A stretch of DNA of 64,000 nt, from the NCBI GenBank assembly GCA_965112735.1, contig OZ218952.1, forward strand, positions 1,302,001 through 1,366,000, read 5' to 3'. The position numbers and the translations under genes were made by a program. Origin of the DNA: Phaeosaccion multiseriatum. Taxonomy: Eukaryota; Ochrophyta, other classes. The notes under the pieces were generated by a model. It searched no databases. It worked only from the letters and a program-made list of their open reading frames with translations, and was not told where the DNA came from. How positions within the stretch are numbered: the first letter of the stretch is position 1; each line of letters opens with the position of its first letter. Of this stretch, positions 45,297 to 56,201 are shown piece after piece.

Positions 45297-46694
45297 GTTG
45301 ACGTCAGCGAGGCAGAGGCGGGGCAAGAGGAATGGCCTACTGCCGACCCGGGAGATGCTTTGAGGAACCGAGAGCGAAAACTGGCTCGCTTTTGGCCCTT
45401 CACTTCAATCCTGCCAAGGTCTTCTTCTGTCGCCGAGCAAATGGACAGCCGCGCATACACGATCAGCACCTGACGCTCGCTCTACAAGGCAGGAGCAGCG
45501 GAGCACACAAACTTCCAGCCTTCAAAGTATGGCAAGAGTAGTGGGCACGGGCAGGGGAGAGGTTAAATATTCATTTTTTCATCAGCGGTCACATCTTCAA
45601 AAGCTCGCGGCGCTGTTTTCTCTTCTCTCTGCGTGGCCACCCCTCGCCCAGAGCCCTTTTCGCCCAGAGCCCGCGCCCTGCTCCCACCACCGACCTACGC
45701 CACGCCCCGCGCCTCCCCACCTCCCCGCCCCCCGCTTACCTTCGGTTACTGTTACGAAAGGCTGAGGCACGATCTAATCGGCAGGTGGCAAGGAGGCAAG
45801 TCTAACGCCGCCGCCGCCGCCGCCGCACTTAAAAAATTCCCGAGGGGAAACCCTTAGCGCTATATAATAGTAACATAATACGTAATGTAATACTAGATAA
45901 GAGTTGAGAGGGGGGGGGGGGAGGAGAGGGAATGGCGGTACATAAAAAGGCGCCACACGGCCTATAAGAGGCAGCAACCCCAACCCCGCGCCGCCGCGTT
46001 GCCCTCTGTACCATCAGGGGAGGAGCTCGAGTCGCGCTCGCCTTCGACGCATCTAGCTCCGAAGCGCCGCACCAGCCACTCCCCCGCACTTCTCCCTGCC
46101 TCGGTACGGCCGCCCGTCCGCCCGCAACGCCCTCCTCACTCCTCATGCCCTCGTCTCGACGTGCTGCTTGGCTCAGCCAAGCCACGAAGGGTGGTGGGGC
46201 CGGGCGGGTCGCTCTGGGGCTGCCCTGCCGCAGCTGACCAGAGCCGTGGATACTCAAGTCACTTTGTGGACTTGTCCGAGTCCGGCGGCTCACCGGCTCG
46301 TCTCCCCCGCTGCCCTCGACCTCGCTGCTTGGAGCCGGAGCCGTCGCGATTCGAGCCCGCGTGACTGTGAAAATACGGCATACGCCCTCCTTGCTCGGGC
46401 CACGCACCCCTGTCTTTCCTCCACGCTGGCACTGGGACAGGACGCCCTGGAGCAACATGTTAAGTACTTCTCTCTCCTCTCCTCTCCTCTCCTCTCCCGT
46501 ATGTGTGAGGGTTCGAGTGGCTGCATTTCAGAGTGCTGCCCGCTTCATGGCGCCGTCTCCCTCGGCTACTGTCAACTATACCACCCTCTTTGCACAAGCA
46601 ACCACGCCACCTACACCCTCAGCTTCGTGTCTACAAGCACCCCGACCGCATGCCCAATCATGCCCAAGTGTGTTAAGCCCTACTTGCGTGAGTT
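45297..46694. other. Long region upstream of the RWP-RK gene
   Basis: About 1.4 kb separates the RWP-RK start from the remnants of the broken ubiquitin-domain gene. The part next to 45297 is the likely RWP-RK promoter. It contains a short (CCG)n run near 45807-45827, a G-run near 45912 and an AT-rich stretch near 45860-45900. The far end (about 46440-46694) resembles the 3' blocks of the array genes, including CTCTCCCGTATGTGTGAGG and CAGAGTGCTGCCCGC. Minus-strand frames across 45830-46460 look non-coding. Confidence 0.4.
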
Positions 46695-48175
46695 CTGAGC
46701 CATCGCGTCCCTGAGCAGCGCGAAAAAGCTTTCCGAAGCCTCAAGCCCTTTGCCCTGAACTGGCTACTCGGGCGTCTTGGCCGGGCCGCGCTGCCCTTCG
46801 CACACCATGCTCGACAGTAGCTCCTGCAGCATCACTTCCGCAGCCGGACAAGGGGCAGGAGCACTAGTGGCGACCGTAGCAGGAGCCTCGTCGCCACGCC
46901 CCCCTCCGCCTCCTCTTCCTTCTCCGCACCTTCCCCCCCCCCCTTTTCCACTCTGCTTACGTCAATGGGAGCCTCACCAGCGCCTGCCTGAGACTACAGC
47001 TCACTCCGAACAGCCTTTTGGGCCGCAGGCAGGAGAATGTCTCTGCAGAGGCTCTGGAGACTGATTGACCCCTTCACGGGCAGGAGCACGTCGTCGCCTT
47101 CGCGGCTGCCAGCAGAGCGAGGGACTTCCACATAGCATGCCGTGAACCCGGGGGGGGATCCTTGATGTTGTGAAGGCCACGCCCCCTGAAACGGGCTCTC
47201 CTAAGGATCCACCTAGCCGCCAGCGCAGGTCGAGCGTTGAATCGTTCTGAATGTCGTACTTGGACAGACTGCGCCCGTCCGGCAGCTCGACCTTCGCAAA
47301 GCTCAGCCTCTGCCGATCGGGAGGGATGCCCCCCGCGGGGGCGTGAATCCTCTCCTTCACATCTTCGATGATGTCCTCCCCCCTGGCGCCCATGGTGAAG
47401 ATATTTCCAGTCACTGAACGGAGCACGAGTGTGGGGATCTCACCACTCAGGCAATTGGCCAAAAGCAGGAAAATCTCGTCTCCGCTGGAGTAGTCGAGCA
47501 GAGTCGTTTGACTCGAAACAGAATACTACGGCGCTCGCTCCTTGTCTGTTTCCGGGTTGGCTCCCCTTTTGTCTTGCCCCTCCTCCCTGTGGAAGTGACT
47601 GAACGTCAGCTCCTGCTCCCAAGGATCCACGCCCGTCACACGTCTAAGCTCTTCTCTGAAAGTGTGCGTGGACCAGCATTCCATTCAAGCTCTTCTCACA
47701 GTAAACAAAGACGTCGAAATCTTGCGTTTGCTTGTTCGACGCCCCTGACTGACGAACGAGGAGCTCTTCATCGCTTTCATTCCTCCTCGCCGCGCTCCCA
47801 CTCAGTGCGGAGGACACCGTCTTGGAATTGACTGTCATACCTCCTTGCTCTAAGCTGCCTTCTCCCCCTGCTCCAGAAGCTTCGTCATCCACTACGGCTG
47901 CCAGCTCTTCAGTGCGTGCTCCAAGTCCCTACTGATGAGGCTCCCGAGAGCTAATCAAGACACACACACACAACTGTGCGTGAAGGCGCCAGTCGCATCC
48001 AGTCGACCAAGTGTGATGTATCACTCTGACCCCTCCTTCATAAGAGTATCCCTTCTTGTCCTCAGCTTCCCCGCGGTTCTTTTTCCTGAGGTCCATAACA
48101 GAGAGGGACTCAAGTGCCATTCTGGTGTGCTGCCTCGCTATGTTGCAAACAGCACGCTCTACATCCTTTGACGTT
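46695..48175 (-). pseudogene. Broken relative of the ubiquitin-domain array genes
   Basis: Fragments of the whole gene can be followed in order on the minus strand: N-terminal pieces near 48170-47900 in several frames, GGMTVNSKTVSSAL at about 47840, a ubiquitin-like domain (47430-47190; [19 protein letters not shown], tail LRWRLGG), then the C-terminal module. In the module the C-run at 47150-47157 has eight Cs where intact copies have seven, which shifts the frame, and a piece between the module and the KTPEQLL region is replaced or lost. No continuous frame exists. The VKGSISLQS version of the module places it with units 4-6 and 8. Identity to the others is mostly in the C-terminal half. 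Confidence 0.75.
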
Positions 48176-48300
48176 AGTCCCCCCCCCCCCCCCCTCGTTC
48201 CTACGACGCCGACGCGCGACGCACGACGCGCTCTCAGACTTTTACTGTTGTGAGGTCTCCCCCCGAAAAAAAATAAAAATAAAAATAAAAGCTTTTCGTA

Positions 48301-48706
48301 CTGTGATTTCGCGGTTGAGTGGCACTTTTTACGCCCAATTACACCCCATTAATTTTTTTTTACGCCAAATGACGACTTGTTTTACGACGTTTTACGACGT
48401 TTTACGACGCTTTAGCCCCCTATTTGACGCCCTTTTACGCCCTTTTACGCCCTTTTACGCTCTTTGACGCCCTTTTATCTTAATTCGCCTTAATTTCGTC
48501 TAAAAAAAATCACGTAAAAAAAAATCACGGAAGAGGGCGTGAAAGGGCGTAAAAGGGCGTAAAAGGGCGTAAAAGGGCGTCAAATAGGGGGCTAAAGCGT
48601 CGTAAAACGTCGTAAAACGTCGTAAAACAAGTCGTCATTTGGCGTAAAAAAAAATTAATGGGGTGTAATTGGGCGTAAAAAGTGCCACTCAACCGCGAAA
48701 TCACAG
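48301..48706. mobile_element. Long-palindrome TA-flanked element (Stowaway-like)
   Basis: A 406-bp element is built of two arms that are nearly perfect reverse complements. It starts CTGTGATTTCGCGGTTGAG and ends CTCAACCGCGAAATCACAG, with TA on each side (48299-48300 and 48707-48708), as expected for Tc1/mariner-type target duplication. The arms extend over at least 170 bp each and include repeated TTTACGACG and CCCTTTTACG motifs. The centre (about 48480-48530) is AT-rich. There is no transposase frame, so it is a non-autonomous foldback element. It lies about 125 bp upstream of the broken ubiquitin-domain gene. Confidence 0.88.
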
Positions 48707-48709
48707 TAT

Positions 48710-49375
48710 TTTTTTATTTTTTTACATTTCCTATGTACGTGTCCATCTACTGCTCACTCGCCTCGCAGATGCCCTGTCTCCTTCTCGCATGACTATGCCC
48801 CGTCAGTTGCTTGTTCTGCTTTCAACTCCCCATCTTTAGTGTGCTTACAACTGTACAAGGCCCGCCCCCCGTGCTACTGCGCGCCAAACCCAAGCCGAGT
48901 TCGCGGTTGGGAGTGGACCGCTCCAGCCAGTGCTGACGCCTCCCTTGACTTTGACTTTGACTGGGGCCGAGACCGAAGCCGATACGACAAGCCACTTCCG
49001 TTCCGCTCAAGTCGGCAAGGGCTGTGTGCGCCCCCGCCAGGCCTGCGTCTTGAGCTGCTTGCTCATCAGCGATCATTCCTTCCCCATCTACCGCCTCGTC
49101 TCTCAAAGAGCCCCCCCCCTGCAGACAGATGCGCTCGTCCTCGCGGCCCTCCTCACTCCGTCCCACGTATCCCGCTCATTCCGCTGCACTAGTCCAGGGG
49201 AATCCAGAGCGGTCTCGACTCTTCGCATATCCTCCCTCCCCCCCCAATACCCCTCACCCCCAGTCTTCTCTCCCATATGTACAGTCCTGAGTTGCTGCCT
49301 TTCAGAATGCTGCCTGCTTTCCATAATCGTCCCATTGCTGCTACCCACCGATGCGTATGAGCTGCTCAGCCTTCT
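48710..49375 (-). other. Unit 7 downstream block and spacer
   Basis: On the minus strand 49375 to about 49020 carries the 3' block shared with the plus-strand units (GCATCTGTCTGCAGGGG and GAGACGAGGCGG strings), which is probably the unit 7 3' untranslated region. The remainder to 48710 shows no gene. A short TTGACTTTGACTTTGACTGG repeat lies near 48943. Confidence 0.4.
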
Positions 49376-51427
49376 CTACAGCCCTGCGGCCTGTCTGACC
49401 CTGCGGCTTTGTCGTCGCCGGCAGGACCTTCCCCGCCCTCCTTCCCCTCCTTCTCCCCGCCTCCCTCCCCCTCCCTCTCCTCCTCCTTGTCCTTGTCCTC
49501 GTCCTCGCCTGCTCTCCTCTTGCTGGCTTTTGCGCGCCCTCCCTGCTGCAACACGTCGCATTGGCATGAAAGAGCCAACAAACGCAAGAGAAAGGGCGAG
49601 ATGAGAACGAGCGGGTACTATTGAAGCGAGCAGCAGGGGCCTAAAGAGGGGCGTGCCAGAGCTGTTCGGCTCGAGAATCCGAGAGAAGTAGACTCAGTCT
49701 TGTCTCTGAAGCCCTCCCCAAACACAAAAAGTGTATATAGTGTATATAGTGTCCAACCCCACCCCCCACCAAGAGCCTGTAGCGGCTTGCTACGCACCTT
49801 CGATCCGAGCCCTCGCGTCCCTGAGCAGCGCCAAGTAATCTTCTGAGGCCTCGAGCCCTCTGCTCTCCAGCAGCTGCTCCGGCGTCTTGGCCGGGTCGGT
49901 CTGCCATTCCCACACCATGCCCGCCAGCAGCTCCTGCAGCATCGCTTCCGCGGCCGGGGAAGGGGCAGGAGGAGCGTCACTGCCGGCCTTCTTCTCCTCC
50001 ACGTCCTCCTCCTGAGCCGCACCTCCCACGCCCCCTTCCCCACGGTGTGTATCGAGAGCAGCCTCGGCAGGGCTGGACCCAGGCTGCGGCCCCCGAAGAA
50101 TGGCGTCCTGGACAGCAGGCAGGAGAATGTCTTTGCAGAGGTTCTGGAGCGTGGTGGATGCCGTCACAGGGAGGAGCACGTCGTCGCCCTCGCGGCCGCC
50201 AGCAGAGCGAGGGGCCTCCACATAGCACGCAGTGAACCCGGGGGGGACTTTGATGTTGTCGTAGGCCACGCCCGCCGAAACGGCATCAAAGCCTGCGCCT
50301 ATCGTCAGGAGCATTGTCACTCTGCATTCGTGCCCAATCTTGTACTCAGACAGCGTGCGCTCATCCTCCAGCTCCTTCCCCTCAAAGATCAGCTTCTGAC
50401 AACGAGCAGGGATGCCTTCCTTGTGGTGAAACAGCACCTTCAGAGTCTCAACGGTGTGCTCAGCGTTGGTTTCGATCGTGAAGGTCTTTCCGGTCAACGT
50501 GCGGACTAATACATGCATAGAGGCGTCGCCCCGCGCTTCAGCACCAGGGTGGAGACTCGTTGGCGTTTCACCATCAGAGTGGACACGTGGCGCCTCGGCA
50601 CGTGATTCGCTCTGGTGCACGGGTGTGGGGGCTCTACGTTTCAGCACGAAAGTGGGGAGCTCGCCCGCGGGGCACTTGCTCAGGACCTCGAAAAGTCCCT
50701 CATCATCATCCCACCCGTTCAGCCACTGCTCGTCGAGGCGCGTTCCGCAATTCTCTCTCTCCTCGCTGTGGAAGTGACTGAAGCTTAGGTCGTGGCTCAG
50801 CCGTGACACACCTGTTATTTCACTCAGTTTTCCACGGACGTCTTTCATGGTACCGTTAGTCTCGACAGTGCGGCTCTCCCTCTCATGGGTAACGCGGATA
50901 GGGAATTCCTGCTTTTTTTCGACGCTCATCCCTGGGCGCACAAATATGTGGCCCCACTCTCCACCACCATGGTCCCTGGCATAAACTGTCATACCTCCTC
51001 GTTCTCTGCCGACGAACTCTCCCGCACCAGCCTCGTCCACCACGGCAGTCAGCTTCAACACGCCTCCCATAGAGAATTCACGCATCACCTCTTCCACTGG
51101 CGAGGCCCCCGAGAGGTTCCGCCACTTGACAGCTAAGTGCAAGACCCCGCTCCCGCACAGTCGCCCAAGCTCTACATATCCACCGTACTGTCCGCCTTCT
51201 CGTATACCAGTACGGATTGTAAACACGGTATTTCCCTTGTTTGTTTCTTCATCCTCCCTATTTCTCCTCTTGTCCATCCTAATAACCCTTGCAAGGGCTC
51301 TCCTTTGCATCTCCATTGGACTTCCTCGCTCCACCACGATAGAAAGAGTCTCCTTCCTCGGGCCCACGTGCACGTACGGCGCCGTCTTTCGTTCCCATAC
51401 CGTATAGTTGACCAGCACGCGCTGCAT
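49376..51427 (-). CDS. Unit 7: ubiquitin-domain array relative, fused exons 1 and 2
   Basis: Exons 51427-49798 and 49545 (or 49542)-49376 give about 599 residues. The first exon is a single open frame spanning what is exon 1, intron 1 and exon 2 in units 1-6, which independently confirms where their intron lies. The ubiquitin domain reads MHVLVRTLTGKTFTIET, EGIPARCQKLIFEGKELED and ends VTMLLTIGAG: K48 is kept but the RLRGG tail is lost. The N-terminal two thirds are far from units 1-6, whereas from [13 protein letters not shown] to the end the DNA is nearly identical to units 1-3. The second donor (AAG|GTGCGT) and the intron sequence beyond it are also shared; if the intron is retained the protein ends at 49790. 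Function unknown. Confidence 0.65.
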
Positions 51428-51724
51428 AATGGCTCTCGTCTTTTAAAGGGGAATACTTTGGTGACAAGGGGGGGGAAATGAGCCTTTAAGTGCCATTTTT
51501 GTCTAAAAGTATCGCCTCACCCTTTTATTCGTCGGTCCTCCCCATCGACAAAGATAATCGATCTTTCGTGTCGGGCCCGCTGGAGCGCCACGGCCAATCG
51601 CCGCCGAATGACGCAAACGTGCTGGTGCCGTCGGTCGATCGAGTTACAGGGGTGCCGGTCCAAAATATTCTGTAACTGTTAAATTCCTTTCCCCCCCGAA
51701 AGCACATATCGCTTGTTACTTTAC
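51428..51724. other. Unit 7 upstream region
   Basis: About 300 bp lie between the unit 7 start and the decayed retroelement. This is the presumptive promoter. It includes a G-run near 51468 and AT-rich patches, with no recognised motif or gene. Confidence 0.35.
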
Positions 51725-52700
51725 CTAGAGATAAATCGCTAGAAACCTTCCTTTCGATTCCTTGGGAAAAGGCTCTGGCAGTGCATTCTCTAAACCTTGA
51801 GTATTCTCGCGATTTAGCACACCCCCAGCCATGTGGGTGGCGAGTGTTTTAATAAACACCTGGGCAGACGGACCATGAAATGCCCCTTGCTGTTCCATCC
51901 CAAAAGGGACGAGATGGTACCTCGTGGGGTCGTAATGGATGTCTTCACCCTGGCCTTCCATGCCTTCCCGTGGCACCCCATACTTGGTGCGCTTGTTGGT
52001 TGCTTCAGCCTTCTTGGCTGCCGCGAGTGCCTCCTTCGATGCCTTGGCCCTATTTGGGTGATGTTGGTGGCATCAGTGAGCGTGAAATCAATCATTAGGT
52101 ACTTGTGGCCACCCCCATACTCGTGGTCGGATGGAAGCTCAAACATCCTGGGGGGAGTCACAATGTCCATCTCCATCTGTTTGGCCACGTGGGCGTCACC
52201 CCTCACGCCGCTGCTCCCCCCTGCCTCTCCCCCGTCTCGCGGTGACTGTTCTTTCCCTCATGAAGAAGGGGAAGCCGGTGTTCTGCACTATCCCTCTGCC
52301 CAGGCCCTCACTCTTCTTCTGCGCGACGACAAGTGCCTTCTGCACAGCGTCATGTCGGGGTGTGCCGAGCCCCGTCTTCGTACAGCAGGTGACGATGTGC
52401 CCTCCGTCAGCGCCTTGCCGGGGCACTTGTGGCAATCCTTGCTGTAGATGGGATCGATGCCGAGTCGTCTCCGGATGGGACCTTTATGCTCACCGTCCGT
52501 GAGGTGGAGTGCTCCCCCTGCTTTCTTGGTCGGCCGAAGAAGGAGCCACGCACCAGCCCCCTTCACGCTTCGGCTGAGGGCCCTGGCCAGGCCCTTCTCT
52601 CGTTCGTCCTCCTCTGGGATCGCTTTCAGGCGTTCCAGAAAGTCTGTCCTCGCCTTCGACGTGAGGAGCTTGGTCAAGCGCTTCTGGGCCCCCCGCCTTT
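51725..52700 (-). pseudogene. Decayed retroelement C-terminal region with nuclease-like domain
   Basis: Across three minus-strand frames, pieces follow each other in the order expected for the C-terminal part of reverse-transcriptase-type proteins of algae and oomycetes, as I remember that family. They are GAGAWLLLRPTKK, then IRRRLGIDPI, a Cys/His cluster (CHKCPGKALTEG, GGHIVTCC, PRHDAVQKAL), then MEMDIVTPP and KYLMIDFTLTDATN, a Lys/Ala-rich helix (AAAKKAEATNKRTKYG), and LVPFGMEQQGAFHGPSAQ. The D...K pattern resembles a PD-(D/E)XK restriction-like endonuclease. Frame changes near 52400 and 52200 and again near 51960 mean it is dead. No reverse transcriptase core is visible upstream, so only the tail remains. 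Confidence 0.55.
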
Positions 52701-53630
52701 CCCCGTGTCGGCTCTGTGGGATGGAGGGTCCACCCCGTCCAACATCTTCGTCTCCTCTGTCCGCCAGCGGCCGTGTCTGGCCTCCCTCATCATTGTTATC
52801 AACTCCTAGTTCCTCTTCATGCTCACCCCCTGGGTCTTCGTCACTCCCCCCCCCCTGGGTCTGTATCGCTATCTGTTGCTGGCTCATCTGCGGTCCCCTG
52901 CTGCACCCTATCTTGCCGTCGCACTCCTCTCCCAGCTGCGTCGCACCCATCCACCCCCACCACCCCAGGTTGTACCACTTCGGCCCCAGAATCGCCCTCT
53001 TCGTCTGAGTCTGCTCCATCACCCTCACGCCCCCCCCGGGGGCCTCACCCGCAAGCGGCTGGTCTCCTCTGCCTCTTCCAGCCCGCTGCCCTTCATGCGC
53101 TGGGGTCTCGTCTCTCTCCGGGAAAAGCTTTGCCATGAGCCATGGCTCTCTCCATCTGTTGCCGCTCATGTGGGAGATGATGGGCGCCGCGCTGTACATG
53201 GATGTCGATGGATACTGTGATTGCCCATGGAGGGAGGTAACAGTATGTGGGCCCGAACGCTCCTTGCAGCCAGCTTCCTCCCTTGGGGAGGAGAAGCGCC
53301 TCCGGTCTGCTGACGTGGCCGTGGGCGAGGGGAAGGGTGATTTAAAAAAAAATGTTGGTGCTCTGCTGAAAAACTCACAGTGTGTGTGCGTGTGTGTGTG
53401 TGTGTACCTTTTTTTTTTCGCGCGTGTGAGTGCCTTTGTGTGAGTGTTTATGTATGTAATGTACAGCAAACTTGCTCGGTATTTAGATCGTGTGCCAATG
53501 ACTATATGTGTATGGATATGTGTGTACATGGCGGCTCCGAAGGGGTTAAAAGCCGATTCGTCTTCCCCCCACCCTCGACAGACGAGGATATACCTCACCT
53601 ACGCTCCTCCCTAAAACCACCTTCTGAGCC
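52701..53630 (-). other. Possible further retroelement remnant and low-complexity spacer
   Basis: The minus-strand frame that covers the retroelement tail stays open up to about 53598, but the stretch from 52900 upward is low in complexity (His/Thr repeat from a GT run at 53378-53405) and shows no recognised domain. I see nothing firm here. Confidence 0.25.
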
Positions 53631-54263
53631 GTGAGCGGGCTCCCAGTGACCCTTCCGGCCCCATCCCTCAAGCAAAGAGCAGCTCCCCTGCTGCCCGCAG
53701 ATGCCCTCCTCGCTCGGTCCCACCACCCCACCACCACCCCCTTTCCTTCCCCTGCGGTGGGCCAGGAGGGCCCAGAGGTTCTGGTGGGGCGGTCTACTTC
53801 ACTACTCATTTCTCGTCTCTACTGTCCCCTGCCTTCTCACCCCCCCTCTCTTCTCTCCCGTATGTACGGCTCAGAGTGTTGCCCGCTTCACTCCTCTTGC
53901 TTCCCCTGCGGCCCGCCGGCTGCTGCCCACTGCTGTGCACCACCCTCGCTCTGTGCTGCAGCGATGATTGGAGCACGTGTTCGAATGACAAGAGAGCCGA
54001 AAAGGAGCAGGAATTGAAATAACTGAGTCGAATGTGTGTGTGCGGAGGGGAGAAGGGCAATCCGCCTCACTAGACTATGTCCGAGGTGGATCAGCAGGTA
54101 CCGTCGAACCGCATCCCTACCTATGCAGCCATGGCACCTGCCCCTTCCCTCTCCCTCAACCTCGTGCCAACAAGCAAGCGCCGCGAGATCATGCCGAAAT
54201 GTGTAAGCCTTACTTGCCTGACTCCTCGCGTCCCTGGGCAGCACCAAGTTTCTTTCCGAAGCC
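53631..54263 (-). other. Unit 8 downstream block
   Basis: This minus-strand stretch aligns with the 3' region of unit 6 and the other units: GTGGGCAGCAGCCGGCGGG near 53935, GAGGAGGGCATCTGC near 53705 and GGGTCACTGGGAGCC near 53645. It is probably the terminal exon and 3' untranslated region of unit 8. At the position of the shared second donor unit 8 has CAG|GCAAGT (54218/54217), a GC donor. Confidence 0.45.
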
Positions 54264-55898
54264 TCAAGCCCTCTGCCCCATAGGAGCTGCTCCGGCGTCT
54301 TGACCGAGTCGCTCTGCCATTGATGTGCCATGCTCGACAAGAGCAAGAGTAGCAGCTTCTGCAGCACCAGCAGCAGTAGTAGTAGCAGCAAGAGGAGAAT
54401 CACCGCCCGCCCCCCCCTCCATCTCCCTCTCCTGATGCACCGCACCTTCCACCCCCTCTTCCGCGCTGCTTGCGTCGAGAGCCGCCCTAGCAGGTCCGGC
54501 CTCAGACTGCGGCCCACGCCGAATAGACTGCTGGACCGCAGGCAGGAGAATGTCTTTGCAGAGGCTCTGGAGACTCATTGACCCCTTCACGGGAAGGAGC
54601 ACGTCGTCGCCCTCGCGGCCGCCAGCAGAGCGAGGGGCCTCCACGTAGCACGCAGTGTACCCGGGGGGGACTTTGATGCTATGGTACGCCACGCCCTCCG
54701 AAGTAAATGTGGGCTTGTCTCCACAGCAAGTACGCAGTCGCAAGACCAGGTACAGTCTGGAATTGTGTTGGATGTTGTAGTCAGACAGCGGGTGCTGATC
54801 CTCCGGCTCCTCCCCATCCAAGAATAGCCTCTGCTTCTCGAAAGGGATACCCTCCTGTGCCTCAATCAGCTCCTTGACGTAGCCGACGGCGTCCTCGGTG
54901 TTTGTGTCGATTGTGAATGTCCTTCCGGTCAGTAGCTTGATGAATATCCGCACAGAGCCGTCTTCGGCACCGGAGGGGAGACTTGGTGCTTCGTCGTCAT
55001 GCAGTTTGCGTTTGCGCACGCGTTTGGGGAGGTCGCGTTTCAGCGAGAAAGTGGAGAGCTCTCCCCTGGGGCACTTGGTCAGGATTCCGAAGAGTACCTC
55101 ATCCTCATCACCTCTCCGTCCGCTCAGCCACAGCTCGTTCGTCTTCTTTCCGAAGTTCGGTCCGCTTCTTGTCCTCTCCTCGCTGCTGTGGTAGTGACTA
55201 AACCATAGTTGCTGCCTCCAGCACGACACGCCTGTTGCGTCAACCACTTTTCTTGTGACATCTGCCATGGTACCGGTAGTCTTGACGGAGTGGCTCTTAC
55301 CCCCCATCAGAATGCGGATATCGAACTGCTGCGTTTGCTCGACGCTCATCACGGGACGCACAAGAAGCTCTTCATCGCCATTCAGCGGTGGTCCAGTATA
55401 GCTCTTCGTCTTGGCATATATCGTCATACCTTCTCGCTCCTTGCTCCCATCTTTCCCCGTGCGAGACTCGTCATCCACCATGGCAGCCAGCTTCAGCACA
55501 CGTCCCATTCCTAGTGCCTTCATCACCCCTTCCACTGGTGCGGCTCCCGAGAGCGTAAGCGGTAGGTGAGGGTGAGTGACAGTGAAGGCACCGCTCACGG
55601 TCAGTCGGCCAAGCTTGATGTACTGACCCGTCCCTCCCCCTTCTTGCATACCACGAAGAACTTTGAAAACTGTCTCTCCCTTTGTGGGCTTGTTCTTACT
55701 TTTGTCTTCATTACCATCGTCCTCCCCGCTCCTCTTCCTCTTGTCCAGCTCCATGAGCCTTTGGAAGACCTGGCTCTGCATCTCTTCTCGGCTTCCCCGC
55801 TCCACCGCGACAGAGATGGTCTCTTGCGTGTCAGTCAACTGCACGTGCGGCGCCACCAGCCTCGCCTTCACCGTTTTGTTGACCACCACGTGTTGCAT
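54264..55898 (-). CDS. Unit 8: ubiquitin-domain array relative with frameshifted C-terminus
   Basis: A single open frame of 544 residues starts at MQHVVVNKT (55898); an upstream in-frame ATG at 55910 is less likely because unit 7 starts at the aligned Met. The order of parts matches unit 7. The ubiquitin domain reads VRIFIKLLTGRTFTIDT, EGIPFEKQRLFLDG and ends LVLRLRTCC, so the di-Gly is lost, and K48 is Glu. From [13 protein letters not shown] the module matches unit 6 closely. After about residue 500 the frame is shifted: the expected KTPEQLLWGRGLEASERN is present in another frame, and the protein instead ends MGQRA at 54264. The shift lies in a CTG/CTA repeat near 54350-54400. It may be a recently damaged or C-terminally altered gene. 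Confidence 0.6.
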   Translation of the reverse strand: MQHVVVNKTVKARLVAPHVQLTDTQETISVAVERGSREEMQSQVFQRLMELDKRKRSGEDDGNEDKSKNKPTKGETVFKVLRGMQEGGGTGQYIKLGRLTVSGAFTVTHPHLPLTLSGAAPVEGVMKALGMGRVLKLAAMVDDESRTGKDGSKEREGMTIYAKTKSYTGPPLNGDEELLVRPVMSVEQTQQFDIRILMGGKSHSVKTTGTMADVTRKVVDATGVSCWRQQLWFSHYHSSEERTRSGPNFGKKTNELWLSGRRGDEDEVLFGILTKCPRGELSTFSLKRDLPKRVRKRKLHDDEAPSLPSGAEDGSVRIFIKLLTGRTFTIDTNTEDAVGYVKELIEAQEGIPFEKQRLFLDGEEPEDQHPLSDYNIQHNSRLYLVLRLRTCCGDKPTFTSEGVAYHSIKVPPGYTACYVEAPRSAGGREGDDVLLPVKGSMSLQSLCKDILLPAVQQSIRRGPQSEAGPARAALDASSAEEGVEGAVHQEREMEGGAGGDSPLAATTTAAGAAEAATLALVEHGTSMAERLGQDAGAAPMGQRA

Positions 55899-56201
55899 AA
55901 TGGCAGTCATGACTTTGGGTCCGGTCTCGGGGGAAGTGGGCAGAGAGGATGGTTGTTTGATGTGTCTTGGTCCATTTTTCCTCTTCGTTACCGTGCCGTT
56001 TTACTTTGCACACAACATTACTTTGTAAAAAACCCAAAACCTAAAACCCCTGTTCTTCCTCTCGGCAACATCCACAGCTCCACGAGTTGGTGCTCCGGTT
56101 AGCCGTAGAGCTGAAATTGGAAAATTGTTGGGGGCGGTGAGCCAAGGGTGAGCGCTGCGGGTTAACTTTAGCTTTAACTCTCTGCTCTGGACGGGGAGAT
56201 C
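55899..56201. promoter_or_regulatory. Divergent region between unit 8 and the ERH gene
   Basis: About 300 bp lie between opposite start codons. It should contain both promoters. There is an AT-rich stretch near 56010-56045 (ACTTTGTAAAAAACCC). No named motif is recognised. Confidence 0.4.

Noticed and set aside
45829-46458. 209-residue minus-strand frame upstream of the RWP-RK gene
   Set aside because: Composition is Arg/Pro/Ser random, it has no domain and it ends in low-complexity sequence. It may be a leader but cannot be supported.
52429-53138. Plus-strand frames over the decayed retroelement
   Set aside because: They are shadows of the minus-strand remnant, with no recognised motif.
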